From contig LT649257.1 of NCBI GenBank assembly GCA_900128395.1, forward strand, positions 1 to 57,244: a DNA stretch of 57,244 nucleotides, given 5' to 3'. This DNA comes from Stramenopiles sp. TOSAG23-2 (taxonomy: Eukaryota > Sar). Each line of letters begins with the position of its first letter. Positions within the stretch are counted from its first letter, which is position 1. The position numbers and the translations under genes are program-made. Below, one piece after another: positions 10,501 through 19,959 of the stretch. The notes beneath the pieces were generated by a model that searched no databases, was not told the origin of the DNA, and saw nothing but the letters and a program-made list of their open reading frames with translations.

Positions 10501-11210
10501 ATGTTTGTTGCCATCGCAAGAGCTTCAAGTGCAGAGCCTACTATAACTCGAATTTCACTTGATTTATCTTTACTAGCAGTCGTCAAAAATTTTAATGCAG
10601 CTAGATGTGAATGCTTTCCAGCATATCCACAAGAATTGATCACTTCAAAAACGCACATTACCGTAGCTCGTTTCACTTGAATATCTGACAAACGCATTTG
10701 TTTCCCACATGCTGTTAAAACATCTTGAAAATAGGATGAAACATTTTTACCTTGCGTTTTAAATAACATTTCGATAGAGTGCAATACTGTACAACTAACA
10801 TGACGATCTGTTTTTTTATCGTTTAAGATTTCAACCCAACGAGCCAATGTATCAAATAAAGTCCGTGTTCTTCCAGCGAGATACAATAAACCATAACATT
10901 CAGCAATTAAAGTACGTAGAGGACTTGTTAATTGTTCTTGCAATAGCATTAAGACAGCATGCAATAACTTTTCACAATGAACTTGCAGCGTTTCCAATGG
11001 CAATGCTGGCAATTTCTTCTGCTCTTCTTTACTCAGAGCTTTCCGCTTTTTATCTAACTTTAACGCATCTCTCAAGTGATACCTTAATTGAATAATTTGT
11101 CGATATGTTTGTCTTTTAAATTTGGACTTCTTTGCAGTAACACCACCACTTTTTTGTGATTTAATTAATTTTTGTAATCCACGTAAAGTTTCATCAAATT
11201 CTACCGGCAT
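4569..11210 (-). CDS. HEATR5: HEATR5/Laa1-type HEAT-repeat protein
   Basis: A 2213-aa intronless ORF made almost entirely of HEAT/ARM-type helical repeats. The N-terminal third carries the order seen in HEATR5 (animals), Laa1 (yeast) and SWEETIE (plants): a segment starting IAECYGLLYLAGRTRTLF, then DIQVKRATVMCVFEVI, then DLSPKVRLAYGRAIGTMM. An acidic/Lys-rich low-complexity linker (runs of D and E, then K) sits mid-protein, near residues 1310-1350. A KKGKKESGEEEEEE stretch lies further on. In other eukaryotes these proteins are cytosolic partners of AP-1 clathrin adaptors in endosome-Golgi traffic. Total length is close to family size. I chose the ATG at 11210; the frame is open to a TTG ten codons upstream. 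Confidence 0.8.
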   Translation of the reverse strand: MPVEFDETLRGLQKLIKSQKSGGVTAKKSKFKRQTYRQIIQLRYHLRDALKLDKKRKALSKEEQKKLPALPLETLQVHCEKLLHAVLMLLQEQLTSPLRTLIAECYGLLYLAGRTRTLFDTLARWVEILNDKKTDRHVSCTVLHSIEMLFKTQGKNVSSYFQDVLTACGKQMRLSDIQVKRATVMCVFEVINSCGYAGKHSHLAALKFLTTASKDKSSEIRVIVGSALEALAMATNIFDSLPLDNLMALAMRGVDDLSPKVRLAYGRAIGTMMTISILNPVEPGSIKKVETRKLSLGTKKKPPMNFSLPSAVSYLCAQLNRSTSKAGKLGIAKAMIEVVRHPSTSDISMTKEVLPPLISKILSLMKPTTSKVSSTDSHKDYMQALTSYILRNAIVYQRPEHHLILISQMILHKLKPKKVDKLDDLQIVVLLSALSHLLSALGDAAGGIGADCRNVLSDLVVHPAHAVRLETATCARSFMAAIPALGSKLLDELVENMVKNHGDLITIAMSKKGRKKPSKKEQVEVIQLLIGLRGRSMAVAALLFAVPACSLGVPRSTVNTVLYLSTALLHQYNDDALLATAASACARAGWTLIMGIIALGPLTVRPHLHNIISVLKEVCRARSPHSLNAATSMSELEVVATAMCALTRLVASWPTLANDDAESMEECVICVLNVVSALSPPLQSLSNLANSNSNTKTISASFLGGSTNKSKQSKNVKADIMFITLYATSLEACALLPVSETLARALPSLVQSTVTAFVDGLYGQTSLLDCLPLLDSGDASLQIGERKWPGIPRCRGEDIHFVSDVDVLEEPIALSLDSAYVKISLIEQEFALINAMAWAVPIIANGAGRGSDIVSPRRSWRPVDCSPSPFAIQRHVDAAIGLFAVSFPALSPEARTRLLDGFKKSIKAADNKSSTTTAFAVRNIFAAMLGASKSLVAFGTKVNIFSSSTATNGSSNVLSSSRGQWKSTCKGLLITALRSRDSLVRRAAAEGIGYMALAITDMSFAKSVEKSLHKSLEVKDSSNNNEEDMKHYRAGAIFALACIRRRLGSMYRSSVVPDNFFYHQSREISQPIRTWGLHSFWIVINSVGVGFEKYVKPTMALVDAHLLAGRISETSREREAYDDQINAGVLLCLGRLINSVVGGMGPELLGFAESGRMKQLWSCWEELKESNFEVIQEECLFYVEQVAMFCPKDLGLIDAMPWILDNLINGSLLIQRKACNCIRRIVEREPKLVFALAPYLFYTLDCSQAAVEVAPSVMAMGGFGLSSTIIGSHNIVPPLNSVDGVGLLRMRHQTSPRGRDPDASMSRQALVQNVREVLLEMIGLDTSCTRESTSRWFNILRSVIISSSSNSGDGDDEDNDDTDDDDEEMKKEKEKRKKEIDERKKLKLEAEKKSPYNQIAELYEVPLEPDFWPLNGIRWQSKNVALECLQKLLQLARLSEFSEKHFNMPSEKENSNSSNSKKEKKRKKKLIEDAKKNKKSPEFLIYHLRELVKLACVMSTSSVDGGELYQIQTRGISFIGDIIEMFANSKDPKEPKKSILLQYEAQINSALRPCFKKGSYPPLTIQACRSVSSLISLGISTDLAMARRAVKTLLADIDLQKTVRPPKPEEHQEHITMCKLLARLTALGTLQASTLEPQMFVWNCCESNDTVMNLTSSSVSVDMRKALSKALKDILPQLRNYWFTALRDYVSLNARGNASRAGRKVVFRIPEKTLLEYNEDALQVVPIYEQFWPTLTIAAASFLGTELWKDDDVSPKKGKKESGEEEEEEDHHYSLILGVCLQCLAHSPTGDTRDKIDLTKATRCFTVLRWLFSNKYVNENRIPVELAVEIVSILANGLGSIESGTETMSTIAVALLACLISEQNLDWLKSCFIEEATTGFDLCHTLIEYCARIIHYTLKTKDTISSSVELQPMAVRTIINALEMLTTVTLCLPTEARSNYRASLLKLVFILHTSLLRVENDTSLLVVRALQKFVHVLIKCDKEIDNAAIEERHNLKENAVLDLYESLCSNLLEKIKEENSIGGLNLQSSHAYGSLQCNLISLVKLCRENFQSKIFFDTIDLLKNALNPTNPNTIIFGGLCCIQYLMSDKNASSRTIHSFGALSASNLLALVGTEIVLLLSTGDNDETDDEVKTIAVKMLVQAGLLSSDQNFANFLIEILAAFQHIDRSKLLAKLAATYALQLLKTGQVRFKIAVQNLSPALQIQLQTGLKGVM

Positions 11211-11863
11211 GTTGCTTTTTTCAATTAATTTTAATGACAAATTTTCGCTTTAAAACAAAGAAATATGTCGTTGAATGATTTAAATGGTAGTAGATAATAA
11301 TGATATGATATTCTATATGGATGTCGATTATTATTTAGAATGATTATGGCTCTGTATTATTTAATATGGTTATATTATAAATAATAAATAGATATGTAGC
11401 TATTTATAAATATATATATGAGTAGCACAGTAGTCTATATTATTAATAATTTCCTAGTCTATTTTCCTCTCTGCTATTTATCCATTATTTATATTCCTTG
11501 TAAACCAGTAAATAAGAAGACGGATGAAACTCTCCCCAAAACAGGCGTGGTCTAAAATTAGTACAGATTTAGTGGTATAAACATTAAAATACTAAAACGT
11601 ATAGGAAAAAATGGATAGTTTCAAAATACATGTATAGAGAATGGTATACTATAACGATTTGTGCACTTCGAGATCTGAGATTTTATTATTAGTTATAATT
11701 ATTTATTATATATATTATATATATTATATATATATTGTTCGTTGTATGATGATAATAATTATTATCCGGATCCTAAATATCGGAAAGCAACAATACCTTT
11801 TGAAATATTAATATAGATAATTTGATTCGGATAGATATAGAATAGAATATTATTTTGTGTAAC
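11211..11863. promoter_or_regulatory. Head-to-head intergenic region
   Basis: This is the divergent gap between HEATR5 and the four-TM gene. It is AT-rich, with a short (TA)n tract around 11710-11735. Unlike the other head-to-head gaps it has no obvious GC-rich repeat island, only a small gaaactctccccaaaacagg patch near 11527. No other structure is seen. Confidence 0.4.
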
Positions 11864-12703
11864 ATGTGTATTGGTTTTGGTGGTAGAGATGATGGTGGTG
11901 GGTACAAAGAATATCGTAGTGAACGTGCACGGTGTTTAGGGAAAGCAGTTGGAATTTGTATAGTTTTTCATTTAATATTTGCGTGTGGGCGCATCGTTTC
12001 TTATTCCTTTTTTGCTGCACTTTTTGATTTATATTTAGTATCATTTGGATATTGTGTCATTAGGCGTTATTTTCGCCATCCGGATCGAAAACCTGATCCA
12101 AGTCCTTTATTATTATGCGAATCACAACAGATTTTACTGAATTATATTATGATGTTAGCTTTTGATTTTGGGCTATCCATTCTAACAACTGTCGAATTAT
12201 TGACGTCAAAGCCTACAAATCCGCCACCAGTGGGTGTCCCTGAGTATGACTACCGCACATTGGCTATGTGGCAATGGTGGTCTGGCGTAGTGATATGCAT
12301 ATCAATGCTAATCCTATTCACTATCGAACTAATATTGGTATGGTGGTTATATAAAACTTTAGAAAATGAATATGATGATTTACGATATCCAATGTGGTTA
12401 GAAGAAGCGATACCACCATCCTCACGACAAGCTGGAGGTGGTATGCCACAAAATATGATGAATGGTGGTGCTAACAATTTTAACTTTTCACAAGGAGGAG
12501 GTGGTGGTGGCAATGGTGGTGGTGGAGGAGGAGGTACACCATTTCAATATAACAATAGCAATCGTAATGAAGAGTCTCAAAATTTAATCTCACAGGAGAC
12601 TGGTAATTCTTCTAACACTTTTGTTGGGGAAGGGCGTGCACTTGGTGGTGATAGATTACCACGAGATGCAAGACATTCTAGATTGATTGCAGAAGGGTTG
12701 TAA
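11864..12703 (+). CDS. Four-TM protein with Gly-rich tail
   Basis: A 279-aa protein that I do not recognise. Four hydrophobic segments (about residues 30-50, 53-70, 104-125 and 146-168) end in aromatic-rich WWLYKTLENEYDDLRYP. A cytosol-like hydrophilic tail follows, with PSSRQAGGG, an N/G-rich stretch, a run of about 15 Gly and a final basic segment. The compact tetraspan with a disordered tail resembles small endomembrane proteins, but no family motif is clear. I chose the ATG at 11864; the frame extends three codons upstream only to a TTG. It is tail-to-tail with the NOTUM-like gene. Confidence 0.65.
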   Translation: MCIGFGGRDDGGGYKEYRSERARCLGKAVGICIVFHLIFACGRIVSYSFFAALFDLYLVSFGYCVIRRYFRHPDRKPDPSPLLLCESQQILLNYIMMLAFDFGLSILTTVELLTSKPTNPPPVGVPEYDYRTLAMWQWWSGVVICISMLILFTIELILVWWLYKTLENEYDDLRYPMWLEEAIPPSSRQAGGGMPQNMMNGGANNFNFSQGGGGGGNGGGGGGGTPFQYNNSNRNEESQNLISQETGNSSNTFVGEGRALGGDRLPRDARHSRLIAEGL

Positions 12704-13064
12704 AAAAAAGAATTCTATAAAAAAAATCATGATGTGTATTAAAATGATATGTATATATATAGATAGCTTTTATTCAAATATACGAGTACGAAGAGTATAT
12801 TTTTTTTATTTTTCTTTTATCATACTAAAATCTAAAATAAAAATATTTTTATTATAAAATTAATATAGATGTATATCTTTGTCCATCTTTCAGTTTAGTG
12901 AGATAGATTTGTCTCAGTTATTGTATTCTTTCTGGAGAGTAGGAATTATCATGAGTAAATTAAAAAATAAGTTAATGCATTAATTAAATATTTTATGTTA
13001 TAATATATATATATATATATCCCGGATTAGGAAATTTTACAAAATGCACGCACGAAATATTATT
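12704..13064. other. Tail-to-tail intergenic region with shared 3' motifs
   Basis: No gene is seen. It contains ggagagtaggaattatcatg from 12934, running into gagtaaattaaaaaataa (12953-12970) and the palindrome ttaatgcattaa (12972-12983). A close match to the first two parts occurs in the tail-to-tail gap at 45461-45512, and the second part recurs at 27967-27984. A (TA)n tract lies near 13005-13020. Confidence 0.5.
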
Positions 13065-14388
13065 TTATGGATATCTTGAACAATGATTCTCCGTAATATT
13101 CATCTTACCATCACCATTTGGTGTGCTTGGATCGATATGAAACGTATCTTTACCACTATTGCCATTATGCCAATTAATATAATGTTTATACGTCAAAACG
13201 CCATTGATCTTAATAGTATCCCAATTGCAACCGTGACAAATACAAGATGTAATAGCACCACCATTTTTTGAAAACTTCATAACTTGTGAATTAAATGCAC
13301 TTAAAAAACTTTTACCATAGTTCAAGATTGCTGTTTCTTCATCATTATTGCATTGAACATTTTTTTCTTTAATACAAGGCACTTGCAATATATTATCCAT
13401 TTGCCATTGATCGTATTTAGAGTTAAAAACGAAAAATGGTGTCTTGATAAATTGCGCCATATGAGGGGACATGAAACACTGGGGAATGTATGACATAAAT
13501 GAGTGATGTGTTAAAGAGAATGTCTTCTATAGGTTTAAAGGAATAGAATTTACTTACATAATATGGTGTTTCTGCATATGTCTTTAAACATTCAGGCATC
13601 AATGCACCTACAGTCAAATTTTGCATGTGATAAATATAATTCATCCAGTTTGGGTAGCTGGAAGAACTGTGAACATAATTAGGATGATCCAAGAAAAAAC
13701 CAACAACTGGGGCAGATTTCAACGGTGCTGCATTTGGGGCTTCTTCTTTTAAACGATTGGCAACATAATCTGAATGTAAAAACGTAGATAAACCACCAGC
13801 ACTACCACCAGTTAAAATTACATTTTCAGCTTGGTCAAGATTTAAATGTTTAAATGCATACGTAAGTGTCTCTTGTATATTAGTAAAACCACGGAAATAT
13901 AATTCTCCAACTTCTTTACCATCTTCTACAACATGCCATGGATCTTTACGGTATCCAGAAAACGATGCCCCATCGCCATATGGCATATAAATGCAATTAC
14001 AGTCCTTTTCAATTTCATTTTTATCGTTTACGTTCATACAATTACATCCCGCTTTTTTTCTAAAAAATTTTGATGAACCTAAACGAGTTTTTGAACGTGC
14101 ATAGCATAATGTTTCGTTGTAACACCAACCACCACCTTGAATCATGATAGTCCAAGATTTTGAACCAGTCGTTGATGGTACAAAATAGAAACCATAAGGC
14201 GAGCCATCAAGACACAAAGCACCTGTTTCGCTTGACAATAAGGTTAATGGCACCATAGTTTTCAATTCGCTTCGACCTATGTTGAAATCTGCAAAATCAT
14301 CATCTGTATCATCCTTAGCAGCAACTACAATTACTGAAATAATCATTAAAACAATGCTACATTGAATTAAAAAAGTAATATTATTCAT
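13065..14388 (-). CDS. Pectinacetylesterase/NOTUM-family hydrolase (two exons)
   Basis: A secreted alpha/beta-hydrolase. Exons are 14388-13558 and 13478-13065; splicing joins AETPYY to CFMSPHMAQF in frame for about 415 aa, the usual family length. The N-terminus (residues 1-24) is a signal peptide. Family signatures are an oxyanion-type IQGGGWCYN (about 83-91), the nucleophile elbow TGGSAGG with Ser196, a probable catalytic Asp in NSKYDQWQ, and a probable catalytic His in SCICHGCNWD. Plant members remove acetyl groups from pectin and animal NOTUM removes palmitoleate from Wnt, so the substrate here cannot be told. Several Cys pairs and NxS/T sites fit a secreted protein. Confidence 0.85.
13479..13557 (-). 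other. Spliceosomal intron in NOTUM-like gene (introner-like)
   Basis: A 79-bp intron read on the minus strand, with donor gtaagt and acceptor ccccag. It shows ungapped similarity over its last 73 nt to the PRPP synthase intron at 3567-3647, including taacacatcactcatt and aaattctattcc. The two host genes are unrelated, so the similarity belongs to the introns themselves. Confidence 0.85.
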
Positions 14389-15414
14389 TATTCTTCTTTC
14401 TTAACTTTTATTTGTAATAACCTTTGCTTTGTTGAATACTTTGTTGTGATGATGTTTTGTGTGTGTGATCTGGTGATTCCTTCCTCTTCAGTCATGGGTG
14501 ATCCCTGGGTTATGCAAAACAAATAATATAACTTTTGGGAAAGTTATATATTCTAGATTCTACAGTATAAGTGTCGTATCTTAATCTATGGATTGCATGC
14601 GATTCTTCTAAAAAAAAATCATAAAATTAATAATCCATATTTTCCCATTTTCGATTTTACACTCCATACAAAAAACAATTTATCCGCAAAAAAAAAAATT
14701 CAAATAGTCGATTTAAGTACAAATAAGAATACTAAATTTTCATAGGTACCAAGTCCACATCTAGTAGGGAGTAGGGCTGGCCGGCTGGCAAGACCACACA
14801 ATACCACAATACCTGGTATTGAACCAAAAAATCTTTATACAGTACAGCATGATAATAGACGACCTATCATGATGAGGGAGTGCTAGAGCTACGAGGACGT
14901 AGCCGCCTAGTGTCTGTACTACATTCGCTCCCTATCATCAGGACCTCCATGATCCGCCATCCATTTTATTTATAATAAAAATAATATCACGTTTATTATA
15001 AAAAAATTGAATAAATGATTGATGATTATATTATAATACTACATGTTTATATATATATACAATGAAAAATACATCACTAGACGACACATTAAATGGTTTT
15101 GTTGTTTATTGTTGTTGCAGATCAAAATATTGTTATACCATTCCAGTCAATTTGTTAACCCCATTTCTTGTTTTATATTTATTTTCAATAGTTCATATCG
15201 ATATTCATATCTAATCTATATTTATACACATTTATTTAGTATATATATATATATAAATATTGATATAAAGATAAATTTTGAACTATCTATTTATTGTTGT
15301 GGATTTGGAAAGTATTTAATATAATAAAAGTCATTATTATATAAATATTATAAACACACATTCACATAAACGTAGTAAAAATAAGAGAAATATTATAGTT
15401 ATAGTATTGTGAAT
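14389..15414. promoter_or_regulatory. Head-to-head intergenic region with GC islands
   Basis: This is the divergent gap between the NOTUM-like gene and RPB2. GC-rich, partly palindromic islands lie at 14764-14793 (ggctggccggctggc) and 14879-14955 (short palindromes such as ctacgaggacgtag, flanked by the inverted words atgatgagggag and ctccctatcatc). The remainder is AT-rich. No coding sequence is supported. Confidence 0.45.
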
Positions 15415-18400
15415 ATGGATATTGACTTAGGTGATGAGATTGACTTGGAGGATGATGAAAACTTTAATGATGGTGGTGCAGAGATTGGTGGTGGTGTGGA
15501 CGATGGTATGAACGAGGAGAACTTTGACGAAGCCATTAATCAAGAACATGTTTGGATCGTTATTACAAAATTTTTCGATGAAAGAGGTCTAGTAAAACAA
15601 CAAATTGATTCATTCGACGAGTTTATTAATACTACGTTACAAACAGCCGTAAATGAGAAAGATACGCACCAAATTTATCCACAAAAGCAGTATATGCCAG
15701 GTGCAGATGACGATTTAACAGATGAGGCAGATACATATTATGAGGTAAAGTTTGATCAAGTATTTTTAGCAGGTCCAACAATTACGGAACAAGACGGTGT
15801 CTCAAGGGCTTTTGATCCACGTGAAGCACGTTTACGGAGTCTGACCTATGCTGCCCCATTGTACGTTGATGTTACCGGTACATGGTACAAAGTTGAGACC
15901 GATATTAGTGTCAGGAGGGAACGTAAATTGAATGGCATGAAAAATTTAGATAATCAATTTGGGGAATCAAAAGAGTTACCTAAACAATATTTAGGTGATA
16001 TACCTTTGATGTTACGTTCACAATTTTGTTTGCTTAGTGGAAAAACTGATAAAGACTTGACAGACTTAGGAGAATGCATTTACGATCAAGGTGGTTACTT
16101 CGTTATCAACGGCGGGGAAAAAGTTATTGTAGCGCAGGAAAGGTTGAATGCAAATACAATATATTGTTTCCAAAAGAAGCAACCAAACAAGTTTTCTTGG
16201 ACATGTGATATTCGTAGTGCGATACCAGGAAATCCAAGGCCACCGCAAGCAGTTGAATTGATGATGTATAATAAAAGTCCAAATGGGCAAAGTCATGAAG
16301 GGAATCAGATATATTGCCAGTTGCCATATTTGCGAACGGCAATACCTGTGGTAATTCTTTTCCGGGCACTCGGGTTAGAATCAGATAGAGAGATTTTACA
16401 GCGTATATGTTACGATTTTAATGATACGGAAATGATGGAACGCTTTCGACCGTCGTTAGAGGAATCGAAAGTGATTACGAGTCAAACTATGGCATTGGAT
16501 TACATTGGAAGTCGTGGTAGTGCTATCAATGTAAGTCGTAACAAGCGTATACAATATGCCAAGAAAGCAGTGTTGCAAAAAAACTTTTTGCCTCATATGA
16601 GTCAAAAAAAAGGCACGGAATCAGAGAAAGCATATTTTTTAGGATACATGGTAAATAAATTATTAAGATGTTCACTAGGTCGAATTACGGAGGATGATCG
16701 TGATCATTACTCCAATAAACGTTTGGATTTAGCAGGGCCTTTAATGGCTCAGTTGTTTCGTACGCAATTCAAAGTTATGGCAGGAGAAATGCATAAATAC
16801 ATGAAGAAACAAATAGACAATGGGAAGCAAATTAATTTAAGTTTAGCAATTAGAGCGCGTATTATTACACACGGTCTACGTTATTCATTGGCAACTGGTA
16901 ATTGGGGCGAGCAAAAAATTGCAAATGGTGGCGGTGTAAAAGCTGGTGTAGCGCAAGTATTAAATCGTATGACCTTCATGGCCTCATTGTCGCATTTGCG
17001 ACGAATTAACACACCATTAGCAAGAAGTGGAAAACAAGCAAGGCCGCGTCAATTGCACAATACGCATTGGGGTATGCTTTGCCCCGCCGAAGTACCAGAA
17101 GGCCAAGCTGTTGGTTTGGTAAAAAATTTAGCTTTAATGTCCTACGTTGCGGTTGGACAAGATGCTGAAAATGTCATTAATAATCTATCTGATTATGGTG
17201 TGGAAAATCTAGAAGAAATTACACCAAGCGATATACACGTCAATTCAAAAGTGTTTGTGAATGGGAAATGGGTAGGTTTAACACGGGATCCAGCGCAATT
17301 GGTTCATTCCTTTCGCAGCTTTCGTCGTGGACATGGAGATGACGAGGCAGTCATTGATATCGAAACAAGTGTTGTTAGAGATATGACGATGAAGGAAGTT
17401 CGATTCTTTACGGATCCTGGAAGAACAATGAGACCATTGTTTATTGTGAAAGATGGAGATTTGTTGATCAAACGGGAACATATTGAGAAGATGAGAGATA
17501 ACAAATTAAGCTTTTCCGGTTTAGTACGCGAAGGTTTAGTCGAGTATGTTGATGTGTCCGAGGAGGAAACCATCATGATTGCTATGGATAGAGATGAATT
17601 GACAACTGGTAAATATTCCAGCACATATACACATTGTGAAATCCACACGGCGATGTTGTTAGGTATATGCGCTTCTATTATTCCATTCCCTGATCATAAC
17701 CAATCGCCTAGAAACACGTACCAAAGTGCTATGGGTAAGCAGGCACTTGGTGTGTACGCATCTAATTACCAAATTCGTATGGATACGTTAGCGCATGTTT
17801 TGTATTACGCGCAATCGCCATTAGTAACGACGCATTCTATGGAATACATGCATTTTCGATTTTTACCCGCCGGTATCAATGCCATTGTTGGCATCATGGT
17901 TTACGGAGGCTACAACCAGGAGGATAGTGTACTTTTTAATCACAGTGCTGTCGATCGTGGTCTTTTCCGTTCTATGTTTTATCGTACATTTAACGATGTG
18001 GAAGAAGGCGATCAAGCAACTGGTACTGGCGGCATGTCATTATTTGGCAAGCCAGAGCGAGATACTCTTGGTTTGAAACAAGGTAATTATGATAAATTAG
18101 ACGATGATGGTTTGGTAGCACCTGGTGTTAGAGTTAGTGCAAATGATGTTTTGATAGGTAAGACGAAACCTATGGCAGATATGATAAGTGAGCAACAGAC
18201 AGGCTCTCAAAGGGTTGTGAAACGCAAAGATGACAGCACTGCAATGAGATCAAATGAAAGTGGTATTGTTGATAAAGTGATGTTGACAACAAATAAGAAA
18301 GGATATAAATTTTGCAAAGTGAGAGTTAGGAACATACGTATACCACAAGTTGGTGATAAATTCGCGTCCAGGCATGGGCAGAAAGGTACTATCGGTATGT

Positions 18401-19119
18401 TGTATAGGCAAGAAGACATGCCATTTACTATGGATGGTATCGTCCCAGATATTATTGTAAATCCACACGCTATCCCTTCACGGATGACAATCGGTCATTT
18501 AGTGGAATGTTTATTAAGCAAAGTCGGTGCATTATCTGGAGAAGAAGGGGATGCTTCTCCATTTTCTGATTTAACAGTGGAAAATGTATCCCAAACGTTG
18601 CATGAATATGGGTACCAAAAACGTGGGAACGAGCAAATGTACAATGGCCATACGGGTAATCCATTACATGCGAAGATATTTTTAGGTCCAACATACTACC
18701 AAAGATTAAAACATATGGTGGATGATAAGATCCACGCTCGTGGCCGTGGCCCTGTTGTTAATTTGACGCGTCAGCCACAAGAAGGTCGTGCGAGAGAAGG
18801 AGGATTAAGATTTGGAGAGATGGAACGGGATTGTATGATTTCACATGGTTCTGTTTGTATGTTACGGGATCGTATGTTTTGGAATTCAGATCCATACCGA
18901 GTTCATGTTTGCGACTCGTGTGGATATTTTTGTAGGGCAGATTTAGACACCCAAACGTTTGTTTGTAAATCACCATCATGTGCTAATCGTAATGTGACAT
19001 TTTCGCAAGTTCATATACCATATGCTTGTAAGTTATTATTTCAAGAGTTGATGGCTATGAGTATCGCACCAAGAATTTTCACCCATACCGAAGATGCTGA
19101 AAAATTTCAAAATAATTAA
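15415..19119 (+). CDS. RPB2: RNA polymerase II second-largest subunit
   Basis: A 1234-aa intronless, full-length RPB2. It forms one half of the Pol II cleft and contributes to the active site and RNA-DNA hybrid binding. Visible landmarks are an acidic N-terminus, GGYFVINGGEKVIVAQER, LRRINTPLARSGK, WGMLCPAEVPEG, GYNQEDSVLFN, the hybrid-binding GDKFASRHGQKGTIG, and PHAIPSRMTIGHL. Downstream are RGRGPVVNLTRQP and the C-terminal zinc clamp with Cys at about 1166, 1169, 1184 and 1189 (CDSCGYFC...CKSPSC). The Pol II wording rather than Pol I or III is clear in QEDMPFTMDGIVPDIIVNPH. The ATG at 15415 is the first in frame; two codons upstream is a GTG. Confidence 0.97.
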   Translation: MDIDLGDEIDLEDDENFNDGGAEIGGGVDDGMNEENFDEAINQEHVWIVITKFFDERGLVKQQIDSFDEFINTTLQTAVNEKDTHQIYPQKQYMPGADDDLTDEADTYYEVKFDQVFLAGPTITEQDGVSRAFDPREARLRSLTYAAPLYVDVTGTWYKVETDISVRRERKLNGMKNLDNQFGESKELPKQYLGDIPLMLRSQFCLLSGKTDKDLTDLGECIYDQGGYFVINGGEKVIVAQERLNANTIYCFQKKQPNKFSWTCDIRSAIPGNPRPPQAVELMMYNKSPNGQSHEGNQIYCQLPYLRTAIPVVILFRALGLESDREILQRICYDFNDTEMMERFRPSLEESKVITSQTMALDYIGSRGSAINVSRNKRIQYAKKAVLQKNFLPHMSQKKGTESEKAYFLGYMVNKLLRCSLGRITEDDRDHYSNKRLDLAGPLMAQLFRTQFKVMAGEMHKYMKKQIDNGKQINLSLAIRARIITHGLRYSLATGNWGEQKIANGGGVKAGVAQVLNRMTFMASLSHLRRINTPLARSGKQARPRQLHNTHWGMLCPAEVPEGQAVGLVKNLALMSYVAVGQDAENVINNLSDYGVENLEEITPSDIHVNSKVFVNGKWVGLTRDPAQLVHSFRSFRRGHGDDEAVIDIETSVVRDMTMKEVRFFTDPGRTMRPLFIVKDGDLLIKREHIEKMRDNKLSFSGLVREGLVEYVDVSEEETIMIAMDRDELTTGKYSSTYTHCEIHTAMLLGICASIIPFPDHNQSPRNTYQSAMGKQALGVYASNYQIRMDTLAHVLYYAQSPLVTTHSMEYMHFRFLPAGINAIVGIMVYGGYNQEDSVLFNHSAVDRGLFRSMFYRTFNDVEEGDQATGTGGMSLFGKPERDTLGLKQGNYDKLDDDGLVAPGVRVSANDVLIGKTKPMADMISEQQTGSQRVVKRKDDSTAMRSNESGIVDKVMLTTNKKGYKFCKVRVRNIRIPQVGDKFASRHGQKGTIGMLYRQEDMPFTMDGIVPDIIVNPHAIPSRMTIGHLVECLLSKVGALSGEEGDASPFSDLTVENVSQTLHEYGYQKRGNEQMYNGHTGNPLHAKIFLGPTYYQRLKHMVDDKIHARGRGPVVNLTRQPQEGRAREGGLRFGEMERDCMISHGSVCMLRDRMFWNSDPYRVHVCDSCGYFCRADLDTQTFVCKSPSCANRNVTFSQVHIPYACKLLFQELMAMSIAPRIFTHTEDAEKFQNN

Positions 19120-19959
19120 AAAAAACAAGTTATGAAATAGCAAAAAAGCTCCTTTTTATTAAACATGTACAAGACACGTATAAAAAGTAAAATAAATTAC
19201 ACACATATATATATTATATTATATAATATGTAAGAGGTACGATACCTGGTAGTATTATAAAAATGCAAAAAAGTGTTTCTAGATAAATTTTTTGCATATA
19301 CGTCGATCGTAACAATAATAATTTATATCATCCTTGCAGGTACAGTCCATATTTTTTTAATAATACTCTCAGTATTTGTCTATAATAATATCGATAGCTG
19401 GATAGCTGGATAGCCTGGATATATGTAGCCGCCTACCACGTGGTAGCTCTAAGCTGGTAAGCCTGGTAAGCCAGTAAGCCTGGATAGACGACGACACGAC
19501 GACACTAACACGACGACTAATTAATTCTTCTTCTATATCTATCTATCATATCTTCCTAAAAATAATACAAAAATTGTACCTATGTGGTATAAGCTCTAAT
19601 ATAATACATACCACCAGTATACCAAGTACTGATGTGTACTGTGTAATTAATACTCTTACTTACATAATAAAAAAAAAATTGCCGTACGGCGAGAGCCCTG
19701 CATTAGGTCTGGATTTCATTCGAGGGGAGTAGGCACAGCGATGGAGTGTATCGGAAATTAAGGAGGGTTTTGGCAGCTTGATATCAATCTATCTAAATCA
19801 TGATTTAGATTTAGATTCGGTTTAGGTTGGCTAAACATCATAGGGGATATTGGTCTTCTGAGTGTAGTTGAGGCATAGTGTAATATCGTATTTATTGTTG
19901 TAAGGTATTAATATATTAGTGATAATAATTGCAAGAAATTCGGTCTTCATTTAATAGAA
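19120..19959. other. Tail-to-tail intergenic region, unusually long, with GC-rich repeats
   Basis: No gene is seen. An island at 19393-19520 holds tagctggata, ggtaagcctggtaagcc and gacgacacgacgac near-tandem units, and the 12-bp palindrome taccacgtggta. This kind of island is otherwise found in head-to-head gaps. Segment 19680-19890 is less AT-rich, with aatcatgatttagatttag, and may be a remnant 3' part of the adjacent LRR locus. Confidence 0.4.

Noticed and set aside
10087..10680. 197-aa plus-strand ORF inside HEATR5
   Set aside because: It is antisense to a well-supported long coding region and shows no recognisable protein.
11855..15414. Earlier non-ATG starts for the four-TM gene (TTG 11855) and RPB2 (GTG 15409)
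   Set aside because: Normal ATG codons lie a few codons downstream at 11864 and 15415, and eukaryotic initiation at TTG or GTG is rare.
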